Assembly: GCF_026914265.1 (NCBI RefSeq)
Contig: NC_069136.1
Span: forward strand, 51,949,381-52,013,380
Source of the DNA: Mya arenaria
Taxonomy: Eukaryota > Mollusca > Bivalvia > Myida > Myidae
DNA length: 64,000 bases
Reading direction: 5' to 3'
In this document: positions 36,131 through 49,773 of the stretch, in pieces
Position numbering within the stretch: position 1 is the first letter of the stretch
Layout of the letters: every line of letters starts with the position of its first letter
The notes under the pieces: model-generated
What the model was told of the DNA's origin: nothing
The model's database searches: none
What the model saw: the letters and a program-made list of their open reading frames with translations, nothing else
Translations under genes and position numbers: made by a program

Positions 36131-39100
36131 TTATTTAAACAAAATGATATAAGATAAATAAAATGCCGACAAAGTCAACAAATTGCTGGTGTTTATTACG
36201 CCTGCGCTTGTTTCAGACTTGATGTCCTGTATCCAGCGTTTTATAAGAGATTCCAATACACTCATTGGCATGGCGCCGTTCTCCAGTACTTGTAGATGGA
36301 ACTCTTGTATGTTAAATCTTGAGCCTGAAAATCAAAATAAAATAAAGCATATAAAGTGTTGCTTTAACTACAGAAATTGAACAATTCTACCAATACACTT
36401 TAAGTTTAAACAATTCATCACGCGTAATCAAATTAAATGTAATACTCTGATTTTAAAACGGAAAAAAACATTCACCTAATTCATCCTCTGCATGTTTCCG
36501 AAGTTCTCGGATCTTTATTTCCCCAACTTTGTAAGCGCATGCCTGGCCAGGCCACGTAATGTAACGGTCGATTTCATTGGCTGCGCTACCATATGCCATT
36601 GCAGTATAGTTTTGCAGGTATGTTATTGCTTCCTCACGTGACCACCTGTTGAAATGATTATGAAACATACTTGATAATGTAATTATTCATAAAGATAGTT
36701 TCTGGCTTAATACTAAATGCCTTGACTAGTAATGTCGGTTGTTTATGCTTTTAATATTCTCATATTCGCTACCAAGGACCAATATTTGTTATATACAATG
36801 CATTTCTTGATGTTGAGCAAAAATAGTAGGCAGACATATAACCGCTAGTTTAACTAACTTTTTATTTTTTATATTGTATTTTGTTTATATTTCATTTGGA
36901 GTACAACAATGACTCAGTAAGAATAAATTCAATGCTTACCGGTAGTAATGAAGGCCAGTATCCACTACAAGCCGACATGCTCGCAAAATGTCGTAACTGT
37001 ACCTACCCATCCTGGTGGGGGAAGCAGAAAGAAAAAAACATTGAAAATTAAAAAAAGTAAAGACATTATAACAGATTTTGTAATATATTTGAGTAATTTA
37101 CTTCGAAAATTGTTTGTATTGTTAATCACCGATGTTATATTCTTTTGTTGTTGTTTAAAGGACATTTTTAATTTGTTCATATTCGGCTGTTTTCTTTCTT
37201 CAAAATGAAATTACAAGTAAGGGGATTACTCTTACATCTCGTAGTCATCTTCATACAGTCCCAGTTCTTCTCCAAGATATTCCGAATACAAACCCCAGCC
37301 CTGAAGAAGAAGAACGTCAGCTAGTAATACGTGGGCAAAATCTTCTAGTCAATAGCAAGCGAAACGTGGAATCTTTGACTTGCATTAAAACATATGATGT
37401 TTAATTTACCCAAAATTGACGATGCTTAAGTTTGCATTAAATCATGTTCCAGGGACAATATTGAATTATATTTCAAACTGCCGTAAGCATCAGAACGCCT
37501 TGTATGAATGCGAAACCACTTTTGCTCAGTTAAATTAAACATTCATTGCCCGACTCCATACGGCTCAAATATGTTGTCGTTTTCGACGAACTGATATAGA
37601 TTAAGTGAGTCTCCATCTGTTCTGAATGCACAAATGCAAATAAAGACGCGTTAGCGGACTGTGGATGCATGAAATAATACACCTTTTCTTGGTCATAAAC
37701 ATCTACGGATGCCTGCAAAATGTAGGGCGTTCGAATACGTTCATATCCGACTATAGGTGTTCAAGGCTCACATCAAACTTGGACCACATAATGTTTGCAA
37801 AATGGAAAATTCAGAGTAATATGCTTTGTCTATTCATACTATTGTAGTAGTAGTTCATAAGGTTATGTGATTTCCAAAGACTGTCAACAAGAGTGGAAAA
37901 ATTGTATGTTAAAGTTAAAAAGTCATCTAATGTCAACAGTTTAATCGAATATTTGGTAGATTATTTGTCTAAATGATATATAAGTTCAGGGCTTTTGCAG
38001 CTCACTTTAACGTTATTGAAAATGTTCCCAAAATAGCTACATGCATATAACCCATAGCTTACAAATATTGCATGAATGAATACATATTTTTCAGAAACAA
38101 AGAGGCATGGTTCCTTAGACGGAACAGTTATTTTATTCATTATGTCTATTCGAAATACATTTTTAAACAACATAATTATATATTGAATGTAACAGGTAGC
38201 ATGTATTGCTATCATGTTATAAATTAAATTACCTCTTGATATGAAGAATAATATGGAAACCAGTTTGGAATGTTGTAGAAAGACAACATCGGGTCTCGTC
38301 GAAAGTCCGGTAAATCTGCTTTCATTGAATAACTATGCTGTAGTGAAAAACAATCATATGTATATGTAAATGTGAGAACTGAGGATAACAACGCATCACA
38401 AGTGTTTCTATAATTGTTTACACACACATGATATAAAAATTGTTTGTCTTACTCGTACTAACATTAGTTGTAGTGTCTGCTTATGCGCTTTGGTTTAAAC
38501 AATATTCATTTTTACAACGATTGTGAAACAAGTAATTGTATCTTATATTAATCACTCTCGTTGACAGAGGGTGGTCATGTGTTGTGATGGGAACCGGAGA
38601 ACCCGGAAAAAACCCACTTGTCTTGCTTGGCGACCACCAACCAAACTCACGAACTCACCCGGGTCGACTTGGTTAGAAGCGATTGCGCGTACAACTGCGC
38701 GAACCGAACAACCCTCATAAATAGTTTTGTAAGTATTACAGGGTATTCGGTCATTATTTCGAATCTGCTTTTTTCATCGTATTGATAGAAAGATAATTTA
38801 GATAAACTGATTAATTGAATAAAAACAAACTTACTTGCATGTGGTGTCCCGGGTTTGCCTCATGTAGGGACAGTGCCATAGCCTCAAACAAAGGTCTGGT
38901 TATGTGGAGAGAATGATTTAGGAGTTAATAGTTAAAGAGTGAATTATTACATTTTCTTGAAAACAATAAAGCAAATAAGAGCGCACAACATATTTTTTTA
39001 AGTTTTGAGAAACTTTTAAAAATACTTTATTTATGCTTGAGACATTCTATGAGCAGACATAATCCAAGCTTATAAAACATGATGATACATAATTTATTAT

Positions 39101-42100
39101 GTGGACTTTTTTGTGCAAATAATGTGAACGCTGTTGATAATTTATTATCATAACGTTTAAGAATTTTACGCTTTATCTACTAAAAATTGTATAAGAAGTT
39201 TGTGATTTTTACTGAGCAGACACCTCTTTTTTTTTGGGGGGGGGGAATAAAAACACATTTTATTTATAAAAAAACATATATAAATTCATTGTATAGATAA
39301 AATAAAATTATTTCAAGAGTAAATGAGAGTCGTTACGCTTGATACTCACACTTCCTTTGGTCGGAAGAGGTTAATGGTGAATCTACCAGGAGAGGTTTCG
39401 GACGCCGATGAGTAGCCACCACCAAGTCCGTCGGAGGAAGAGGCTTTTATTCTGTTACAATTTTGCATTTGATTTTGATTAAACAGTTTGCTATCAACCT
39501 AGTAAAATATTGTAGTTACCATGCTATCTGCAGCTTTCTTTCAGATAAAACACAGTATCCTTCATAAGAAACACTTTTTTCGATATGCTTTTCTCCTTTC
39601 GGCTAAGTTAAAACAATCGTATTAACTGTGGTACATCTTATTTGAGATTAAGGGTGCATCTTCAAATAAAAATGACTCAATTTTAACAAAGCGCAAAACA
39701 AATAATCACCGATGACATGAAATTGTTTATTGAGTCAATTTAAAACAATTTCATCAGTGATTTAAGATCGAATATTGTATTGCCTTACTCAAGAGGAACA
39801 TCTGGGATGTCCTTAAACAGTTTGCCAAGTTTAGGATTTATCCTCTTGAAGACTGTGTCATTGTAAAACTGCAAAATGTAGGTCTGCAAAAGAAACATTT
39901 TGTGACAGTTACATGTTTCACTGCCCTTAAAAATGTCTCAATCACTCTAAGATATGGATAAAACATATCATTGATAATAAAATATTGCAGGACGATTTAT
40001 TATGAAATACATACAAACAAGTTTTATGATATCTATCTTTATTGCTTCTTTAACATCGTTAATATTGATTTGGCTAAATATTCAAATTCACCGCTGGGCG
40101 TATAGCTACGAGTATAGTTATGTATGTTTTGATAGTCTTTTCATACCTGGTTGTCAGAAAAAGCTCTTGTGTCGTTTTCCAGACTCTTGAAAAAATCAGA
40201 AACTGTCCCTTTGAAGTCTTGCTTGTCTAAGATCTTAAAAAAAAACAAAGTAGTGTGTTATATTTTTGAATGCAATTTAACATCGAAGAGATATATTGAA
40301 CTGATGTGTAGAGTCAGGCCCTCGAGAATACTTTGTTTTCGATGACCTTTCCGGTGACCTTTATGTGATTATTCCGTTGGTATTAAATGGTCGAACAGGT
40401 GTGCATTTTAGCGCTAGTAAACGGAGCTTTAACAAAGCTTTAATATTTTCACTGCTCCAATGCGGTGACTTATACAATATTGATGATCCGTTTGGATAGT
40501 GTTCAAGATTGTTAAATAGGCAGTAACTTGCTGATTTATTTTATCATTACAACCCTTGAATTAATTACGACCAAAATGCACTATTTCAGACTCAACTGTC
40601 AACATGCTTTGAGGAGAAACGCAAGCCACAAAGAACTCTTTTAAACCATATACTTTTTGCTTTTAGGTGATCAGACGTAGGTTATTCAAAATTCCAACCC
40701 CTCTTTTTTTAAATAATTGGCCGCCTGTGGTTGTATTCATGTATTGTTTTGTATACCTTTTACGCTTTGGGTCAAAGTTCCGAATGCTCAAGAAGAACTA
40801 ACAACATCTTGGACGACGAGGCGGCAATAGCACCACAAACTAAAGATAAAGGCTTCTACACTTTTCGGAAATCTACTAAATATACTATTTCTTACCTTAT
40901 GCATAGCAGTCGTAATTTTGTCGACTTCCTGAATGCCAAGATTATGAACATCTTCAGGGGACATCTCAAACGAGAGATGCCATTTGAGACATGCCCTGTA
41001 GTAGTTATTACTGGAGTCCCAAGCATACACTCCCCATTGCGAGCGAGCAGCGGGCATATACTCCTATTCGTAAAGGCAACACGTTAGGCAAAATCGATAA
41101 TTGGCAAAATATAAGTAAACAAATGAGTTTGTTTTAGTTCTGAATAACGGATTTGAACAAATGTAATACTTAGCAATCCGTTATGTAGAAGAGCATTCAT
41201 ATTATCCGAGTGTGTTATATTTAATCGTGGATTGGCTTTTTAACAATGCACAGAAGTACATTCAGGTGTGTTATTATATGTATGACATGGGAATATGTAA
41301 AATAGCATTACATCTGTTATGAATGTTTTCAGGTCCGTCATTGCATCCATGTAAGCTACCACTGCTTTACTTCCTCGACTTTTTATTTCATCTCTGAAAA
41401 ATGAACACATTTTGTATAATATGGTATAATTATATTCTTATTCTTGTTTTGAACGGAACTTTTTACCTCAGTAGTTTTAGAGTAGTTAGGTAAGTTGAAG
41501 TCAGGACAGTTTTTCAGATAGACAAGGCATACTTTAATCATGTTTTTTAATGTATGGCATGTGTTCAAGGCATGTTTTGGCAAGGCAACTTGTCAATGCA
41601 TGTGTTGTCGAGGCGTATGTCAGCATATTTGATAATGCATTTACAACAAAGGCATGTGGTTGGCAAAGCATATATCAGCCAAGGTATGTGTCAACAGTGG
41701 CATGTTTGTTATGGCATTTTTCAGCGATAATACACCGTAACAATTTTGCTGTCGAGAATATCCAGTTATACTCTATATTGAAAAGAACTTTGTTGATGAA
41801 AATATATTTTTAGTTGTGGTGTATTGTATTGTGAAGACATTTATTATTATAACAAATATGACCACATGTCTGTCAACAAAAGAGAAGCCTTTTTCAATAT
41901 GTTTGTTTTAAATACAGGATATATGTAGAAGAATTAATGTTTACTTACTTTTCAGTTTGATTTTGAATATTCGAGTTGTTATACAATTCGTCGCCAAAAA
42001 TCAGGAAATATGAGGAATTCTCTGGATGATCAAAAATAAGTCGATCAATTTGACCTGGGACCTTTGCCTACAAAGTACGACACTTTGTCAATTTGATGAA

Positions 42101-45100
42101 CTCATGGCACGTACATGATGTATAAATAGAAATAATATTGATAGGATTTGTTCACGAAAGGAATGCTATGATCATCTTTACGATAGATAAAAAGATTCTT
42201 GTTCAGTTGGTCGATCGGTAATTTTTTTTCTAAGTAAGATATGCACTAAACAATATAACGCAAACATATATGTTAAATTATTAAAGATTGCTTACACCTA
42301 AAAGAAAAAAAGGAACAAGGGAGGGTCATTCTCGGTGAATCGGTGGGGCAATTGCCAATGAATATTACAAACGGCCTACTAGATTTATTTGTATTTAAAG
42401 GGACTAGACACCAGATGCTTCCAAAATCGACAAATACAGTATTTCCTCACAACTAGCATAGACTTGTCAATACGAGCTAGTATGAATGTCATTCTACACG
42501 ATTAAAAGGATAGTTTGACGCTGTTTTCTTAGCTGAGTTGACCCTTTAAAAAACAGCGCATAATGGTTTCTCAGTTAATAGTGTGTAGATTTAGCATGTG
42601 AAAGTCACTTGATAAGTACAGGTACGTATACCGACGCTTATTTTAAAGTAAATATAATTTACGTGGTAGATTGCAGTTGTATCATCTGGTGTCTAGTTCC
42701 TTTAAAGTCGATTATTAACTACCAGTTCCGGAGTTCAAAATGCTCAAAATAAACTTACCATTGAAACATTATGCAACGTCCTGTTCAAGGCAATAGCTCT
42801 TCGCCCGAGTTCCTTGATTTCATTTACCTTTGAAAGAAAAACATCAACAAATCATTTTACTCAAGACTGCGATTAATGGATTAAATAATCGCCAGTAAAT
42901 AGTTTTGAAACACGTCTTGTTGGAGTTTTTTTAACAATTTGGTTGAATCTGCATTTGTGATGTCAAATTTAAAAATGCAAACATTCTAAATGCTGCTTGA
43001 ATTGAAACCTACAATTCACATCCGTGGATCAAAAAATGTTACCTGTGTTTGTACGGCGCGCAATCTGGCAATGTAATTCTCGAAATCACCACGAGAGCTC
43101 CCATAGGAGAAATATGGTCCATAGTAAAGCTGAATTCCACCCAGAAAACTGATGGGACTTAATGCTCCATACCTGCGATGTATGTAATATATACTTTAAT
43201 AATTACATTTATTTTGGAAAACAGTACAAAAACAACAACTTAAGGATAATACTGAAGCAACAGGTAATAGAAAATAGCCAATTATATTTGGATTTGCAAA
43301 TCAGTGTGATTGTTCAGTCTAGTAACTTGCAGTTATACAGGATAATACATCGAACTTTATTTTTGTGATATCTCACATGAACGAATCACTTGAAACAATG
43401 GCAAACTTGAAGTTGAAATACTCGATCCGGTCAAGTATTAGAAATTATGACAGAAATATTTCTCTTTTTTTCGAAGTGCGTAGGAAAAGCAAGGTTATGT
43501 GAACGGTTCTAAGCTTGCAATTATAGAACTATGTTCCACAGTTGCTGTATGACATTTAACAATTATATTCCAACAAACAAATTTAAAAAAAAATGAACAC
43601 GTTTTGAAAAACATAACATATCCAATAGGCTGTTATACGTATTTCTTTTATAAATACTTTAATAAATAATATTTCTAATAAATTTATAAATGCCTCAGCC
43701 GAACCCCGCAGCCCCTGCATCGGATGCGCATTTAGGGGCATTTAGAAAAAAATATATATCAAGAGTCGTACATAGTCTACAGTCTTATTGTCATTAAACT
43801 AATGTGTAACATAAGATTATTGTACAGTAACTATACATGCTCATTGCAACACCCATTCAAATATATTTAAGTTCTACCTCATAAAATATCAGGAAAAGAA
43901 ATGTATCTACTCGAGCAACTCTAACCATGTACGACCAAATATTTATTGCAATATTAAACAATTGGGTGACCGTATATCTTCCGATAAGAAGTATGTCAAT
44001 GTGATCATAAATGAACAGATAATATAAGGTTTACAATGGATCATAACTCACTCTGCCCACTTGTTTCCCTCCAGAAATGTTTCAAGGGTGTCATTTAAGA
44101 TGTCATAGTTTACCTTGCCACTAGGGTCAAGATCGACTCGTGAGATAAGCAAAAGTCGATTTCGAAAAGCTTCGGTATCAATCTGAAAAGAAATCTTAAA
44201 TTCTGATATGTTCTTTATTCAGATTCATGTTTAGTTAACAACCTTTTTATCTCTTAAAGCGTACCTATTTGTTTATATCAATATACATTATCCTTTTGTA
44301 TTGTTTATTGAATATGTTATAGATACGTTCACTACCGAAATGTAATATTTGAATATATGGATAATAGTACAAGTAAGTTTAGTATACGGAAGAGTGCAAT
44401 GCATTTTGTTTAAGTTGCTTTTATGTGTAAGCTTGAGTGATCAATTGATAATTCAAGGATGGTTCAATATGCAAATTACACGCCGTTTTATTCAAGGATT
44501 CAATAAATATTAAAATTGTGGCTCATCGGTATATAAAAACCATTTGGTCAGTTCATCGTCAGAGAAATACTTCGTGATTATTCGAGCACTGTCCAAATGT
44601 TTTAATAAACAGATAAACAATCAGTAAATGCGATTTTTCTCTATGATAGCGCCACTCTACGCTGACTATAACGTTTTAAAGTCAATCTAACGTAGTATAA
44701 ATTCGCTTGTTTGAACAGCAGCAGTGCCAATGACGTCTCTTGTTTAATCGATGTCATATACATTCTACTGAGATAAAACGTCATTTACCAAGCACATGTC
44801 GTGTTGTACTATCAGAGGTCTTCTTACACAAGTTAACATGTAAATCGGAATATGATTGCAATTGACAATTTATTTTCATCTAAGGAAGCACTCCAAAAGT
44901 GTAAATGTTACTTACATGTTAACAAATGTGAATTGGTTGGTCGATATTAATCCAATAAAAATACTAACCTATCAGATCACTTAAATCTGCAAACTAACCA
45001 AACACATAACTGGTGGATAACTTGTTTTTCAATTGGCTGCATATAAGTTATACTTAAATCCTGACTGAAATATGAACGTACTCGTCTTGTTTCGAACGTT

Positions 45101-46301
45101 GTTATATTGTAGGATTCCATAAGATCATCGTATTTGCCAAGTCCCTGGAACGTAGACGTTGAAGGGTTGTTGCGCATGCGCCATGACCAGAAATCCTCCT
45201 CGAGTTTCTTGAGGTCTTGTTCAGCAGTTCCTGGTAAATGAGCATGCCTGATATGACATCGGATAGGTGTATTGTAACTTTGTTGTACCTATTTTGTCGT
45301 AACTCTTGATATATACTTATCAAAACTGTTTTTTTATCTGGTGAAAACATATACGTAAAGCTAAAGTTTATCTTTATGTTGCACATTTGACATCCGACAT
45401 ATGACGTTGCTTGATTTGAATTGTACAAATTCAATATCAAACTTGGATAAACAAAAATAATTGAAATTGCATACTGTTTGCTGCAGCTAAGTTTAACATG
45501 TATATGGAATGTTGTAAAAGCTAAGTGATAATTCTTTACTAGTTTAAAATTGACAATCGATGCGTTGTCAGGCATATCAATCACCTAATCAAAGGACCGA
45601 AACTACTTTTTGTATTTTACAATAATGCAATGAAAGATACAAAGACATATCCGGTATGAGAAAGATTTAAAATAAATCCTGTTTAGAGGCCAGGGCAAGG
45701 GCCCAAAAAAAGAAAAGATACTCACACGTATAAACATCACAAAGAAATTACGAAAACAAAAGACAGATCGCATGCGCATCAAAAACGGCTTTCAACCCTT
45801 TCAATTTAAATATTTTGTTTGCAGTGTTCATAACATATGAGACTTTAGAAGTTTAAAAATGATGCAGTGCACAGAGAATGACTAATTACAGTTAATGCCG
45901 AGTCAGCGTGATATGAGGCGTTTAATTCGCCAGCTTTGTTTTACATCAAGTTAACCTATATAAGCATAAACAGATTTAATTGTGTTAAAATACTTGTCAC
46001 TTTTCACTTTTAATGCTGTATTTGTTATTTTTAAAATCTAAATTTTATGAGCTCTTAACATTCTATCCAATTCATGAAAATAAATATCGGCTAAGATTAT
46101 AAAAGCTATCACTCTAACCGCGACTGCCTGTGATGTCCTTTTGACATACATGGTGTCGATCATGTCATTGCATGTTGATAAAGTGCAAAACATATATACT
46201 ATTACATCAATTGAGGTTTAAAATATTTAAATGAAAATGTATTTACCATGAATTAACGTAGGAAGTCCGAAAACGATCAACGTCAAGTTAAGTATACGCA
46301 T
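36131..46301 (-). CDS. DUF885-family secreted protein, putative zinc peptidase-like, 17 exons, 614 aa, complete
   Basis: Exons on the minus strand, 5' to 3': 46301-46247, 45230-45082, 44182-44052, 43172-43043, 42827-42759, 42068-41950, 41393-41312, 41063-40896, 40233-40147, 39883-39789, 39451-39350, 38895-38835, 38337-38233, 37300-37236, 37002-36940, 36645-36476, 36324-36131. All have GT/AG borders and matching phases; the sum is 1845 nt, 614 codons plus stop, a usual length for DUF885. Exon 1 is a signal peptide (MRILNLTLIVFGLP). Family landmarks in order: FWSWRMRNNPSTSTFQGLGK near residue 30; WGVYAWDSSNNYYRACLKWH; LGIQEVDKIT; the signature LHEANPGHHM in exon 12; GWGLYSEYLGEELGLY in exon 14; RACRLVVDTGLHYYRWSREE; YITWPGQACAYKVGEIKI; FHLQVLENGAMP. 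The His/Glu motif and the later Glu in GWxLYSE resemble a gluzincin metal site. Catalysis is not demonstrated for this family member. The C-terminus is hydrophobic after VINTSN, which could be a GPI signal or tail anchor. Substrate is unknown. Confidence 0.95.
38570..38715 (-). mobile_element. SINE-like fragment, inverted relative to 8296
   Basis: The minus strand reads GGGTGAGTTCGTGAGTTTGG, GGTGGTCGCCAAGCAAGACA, then TTTTTCCGGGTTCTCCGG. It sits in an intron of the DUF885 gene. Confidence 0.6.
41530..41730. repeat. Weak GGCATGT-rich degenerate repeat in an intron
   Basis: Variants of AAGGCATGTGTCA recur at irregular 20-30 bp spacing inside a DUF885-gene intron. Confidence 0.45.
45660..45780 (-). 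repeat. Dispersed repeat, inverted copy
   Basis: AATAAATCCTGTTTAGAGGC and CAGGGCAAGGGCCC match the inverted family; it lies in intron 1 of the DUF885 gene. Confidence 0.65.
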
Positions 46302-49115
46302 TTCGTCCCCTTGTACCTTCAATGGATATTAGTGAAATTTCTAAGGAATAGGGAACAAACTAATATTTTTCAACTTACAAGTAAGTTCGTTTCAATTTCA
46401 AACCCTATAAAATAGTACAGGAAGTAAATAAGTTCATAACATGAAGGCGAAGGATGTGATGAAAATTAATTATTTGACTTTCTTCTCTTTCTTTCATGGA
46501 CATTTTTTTATTCAAACAGGAAGTACAAAAACATATACAAAACGTGCAAAGTAACATGTATACAGGCATAAAAATTTCATACTGCATCGCTTTAAACGGT
46601 GAACAAACAGTTTTCCATTAATTCAAAGAAAAGAAAAAGAAAGAAAGAAAATAGACATGCTAGTATATCACATTTTGTCAATGTAAGTTTAATATTGAAT
46701 TATTATTCTAGTATATTTTTTTATTAAACAGAAACTTACTCACTTCATCATTATAATTAAGCGAAAACACATTATTAATATTTGTCAAATTGTCAAAAAA
46801 TGAAGAAAAAGTGACGTTCTTAGCAAAAGTTCGACACTTTTTAAAACATGGAATTAATTGCATTTTCAAAAGATATAATTTAAGCTCGAACAAACCTTAA
46901 ACTTTCGCCAAAATCAAATATAATCCCGACTTATCAGATGATAGTTTTAATATGAATCGCTTTTCTTAACCCGTAACGCTTAAGTGTGTCGTAAACATTG
47001 GGGTATAGCGTAACATGATCGCAGTTAAGCTATCACATTGTAGTGTAGACATAAGATCCATTCATAATTATTATGCATTTTATTCATTGGCAATAAAAGC
47101 ATGCATTTATTGCATCTCATTTAAATAAATTGATAAGTTTAAAATAAATAGGACGTGCCTAGTGAAGAACACAGTAAATTGCATTATCAAATACATTTAT
47201 TGAATATAACTGAATTTCTAGTCCATTATGATTTCCACTTCAACAATATAATATTCGATATTATACATATTATGTTTACTTAAAAAATACTGGGTATTTG
47301 ATGTGATGTTTTTGGAAGAACTATGGTTGGTTTTACTCGTGGCCTAAACTTCTTAAATATTGTATTAAACTCTCCATTGATATTTACATTGTAATATTTG
47401 TAACATCCTATACACAAATCAAAGAACTGAAAGTGCTAAAGGAAAATGGTAGCATACAAATTTGATCGTTTAGAAATATAATCCGATTCATAATGGTATG
47501 TCTGTGATGCATTCGAGCCGCCATAGTGTCATTTTCTCTGACGAAGAAATGTTGTCTCAGAAGACCTGTTTCAGATATGTAAAACAATACGTTAACATTT
47601 TAATTTAAGTTTACATATTATGTACAGATCAAAGCCGCAAATATTCAGTTCATGATAAGTTTTACACATAACACGCTTATTTTTCCGACGTAAACAAGGC
47701 TTTATTCCGGAGTTTATTCTTGAATGGATAAATGTTTGAGTGTACGATCAAACATCCACCACTGACAATTTGTATAGTCGATTGAATGAACCTCTCGTAT
47801 TCGGACCGGCAGACTTAGTTTTTCACGTAAGTACTGGCGTCATTTTGATTGAGAGCTAAAACACGTAAACCTGCTCGGCCTTGTGAATAATCTCTATTTG
47901 TCAGGGTTTTCAATGTGTTCCCGAGCTCAAACAAGTTAAATTTCCAAATCTTTACAAAATTGTAATCAGAAGCTTATTCTTCATATCAATTGTTAACGGT
48001 GGGGCTGTCGTCAACAACCAGCTTAGAGCTTCACTTTGTTTTACGATTATAATCCAAGTGTTTTGATTTGACTGTAAAAATAACTGGCCAATGGACTGAA
48101 TGGGATTACAGAGGCTTATTAGAACGATATTGAACACGGTCCCTGGGCAGCTTAGTTTAAAGCATATAAAAATGAAAAATGAGACAAATCCCATTTCATA
48201 ACCAATTCTGAAAGAAATTGTGTTTTGATTTCTTCAGTGTATGATGACATATGTTTAATTTCTCAGAATACGGTATATGCATTGATTGTATCTATTTTCA
48301 CCTAACACCATGACAATGATCTCATTGAAAACATCTGCAAATAAATGCATTGGAACTGGAAAGGAAAGTGAATCTTTTGAGATGAACCTTGTTATTATTT
48401 TTATCATGCGAAATAAAACAACAAAAGCCTTAAATTTCTTGCTTTTATACTTATCTATAACAAGTGAGTTGTGGCTGGTATGGCCGCTAAGTGACGTAAA
48501 CTCCCGTCGGAAGTCAACTAGTTGGCTAGATTATTGTTAATAAAACTCATAAAGTGTCTGGCATATTTACAGTAGCCCTATATACTGATATTCCAGGGCT
48601 AACATTACTAGCTCCCAATGTAGGCAAATTGTTCCGGGGCTAGAACCTCTAGCGTTAACCAAGACACGTGACGGTTAACTTCAACCACCAGTACTACCCA
48701 AACCTTGACACAAAAAGGCAAAATGTCGAAAACACAATCCCTGACGGTCCTGCAGGGCTAGAAGGAAATACTTAAACCCGACCCTGCCTTATTAATATTT
48801 CTGTTAACAAAATAACTTTAACAAAAATAAAATGATGAAATGTAAACTATATCCCTATGTATAGGACATAAAGCCGAAGCAAGCGAAACGCTGGGAAAGG
48901 CAACATATCTAGTGAACATTTATTTGTTCAATAATGCCTTTGGTATAAAATTAAATAATCTCGTAGCTATTCAGTACCAATAAGTTATCAACCGACATAA
49001 TCTTACGCCGAAGTGAATTTACAGGGATATATTCATTTTCCTAATCCAATTCAATATGCCATTGACTTTAGTACAAACTATTTCAAAGAATGTGTAACAA
49101 AATGTGTGAGTGAGT
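46302..49115. other. AT-rich DNA upstream of the DUF885 gene
   Basis: No clear promoter motif. One minus frame at 47952-48194 begins with a hydrophobic MGFVSFFIFICFKLSCPG but has no supporting splice or poly(A) signals. Confidence 0.5.
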
Positions 49116-49301
49116 CTAAATAAAATTCAAGCCCGACAATAGAGAGATAAACTCTGGCCGCATAGAGGCTTTTGTAGTTGGGTTTGTATCGATGTCAAGC
49201 ACAGCTTTGTTTTGGTTGGTCCTTACCCGGAACCGTCCATATCTGCTTAGGCGCTTTCTTATAGAACTAATGTCGCTTCGGGGTATTGTGAAGTCCGCCA
49301 T
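49116..49301 (-). CDS. Hypothetical 61-aa ORF or first exon beside a TIR element
   Basis: ATG in good context (GAAATGGC) opens MADFTIPRSDISSIRKRLSR and continues to a stop after 61 residues. A GTAAGG donor-like site after GRFR could instead end a 26-codon first exon. It starts 6 bp outside the left end of the TIR element at 49307-49773. There is no recognised domain and no close AATAAA. Confidence 0.22.
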   Translation of the reverse strand: MADFTIPRSDISSIRKRLSRYGRFRVRTNQNKAVLDIDTNPTTKASMRPEFISLLSGLNFI

Positions 49302-49306
49302 TTCAT

Positions 49307-49773
49307 CAGTTTGTGTATACCACGTGATAAATTAAAGTCGGAATGCAATGTTTTGCTTCCAATGAAAACTTAAAACGAAAAAAACTTTCCTATTTCTTCA
49401 CCATTTTAAATTAAACATAACGAAGTCTACGCCGCTAACCAAGCCCCACCTTCGGTCTTTACCAGAGTTTGATTGAGAGTTTAGTTTCTTAAAACACTTC
49501 GAAAAACCTTTTCTCAATACGGCCATCTGACGGAGCATTGTCAAACCATTATTTCAGAAACATGTTTGTCGAAGCGTTTGATGAAACTAATCACCTTATA
49601 AAACTCCGGTAATAAAACGAATCCGGGGCTCTTCAAGCGGCATAGACTGCCCATTGTTTCATTTGAAATGGTGTAGTTAAAGTAATCTTTGATTTAAGTC
49701 TTCATTTCAAGTAAAATGTTGCAATCCGACATAGCATATATGACGTAATTTATCACGTGGTATACACACACTG
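49307..49773. mobile_element. TIR element with TATACCACGTGATAAAT ends (full-length copy)
   Basis: Left end CAGTTTGTGTATACCACGTG, right end CACGTGGTATACACACACTG. The interior has GGAGCATTGTCAAACCATTA and other segments shared with the other copies. No transposase. Confidence 0.9.

Noticed and set aside
45102..45584. 160-aa minus ORF
   Set aside because: It is the out-of-frame shadow of DUF885 exon 2 extended into intron 1.
47952..48194. 80-aa minus ORF starting like a signal peptide
   Set aside because: No splice partner, poly(A) signal or Cys pattern; the hydrophobic start can arise by chance in AT-rich DNA.
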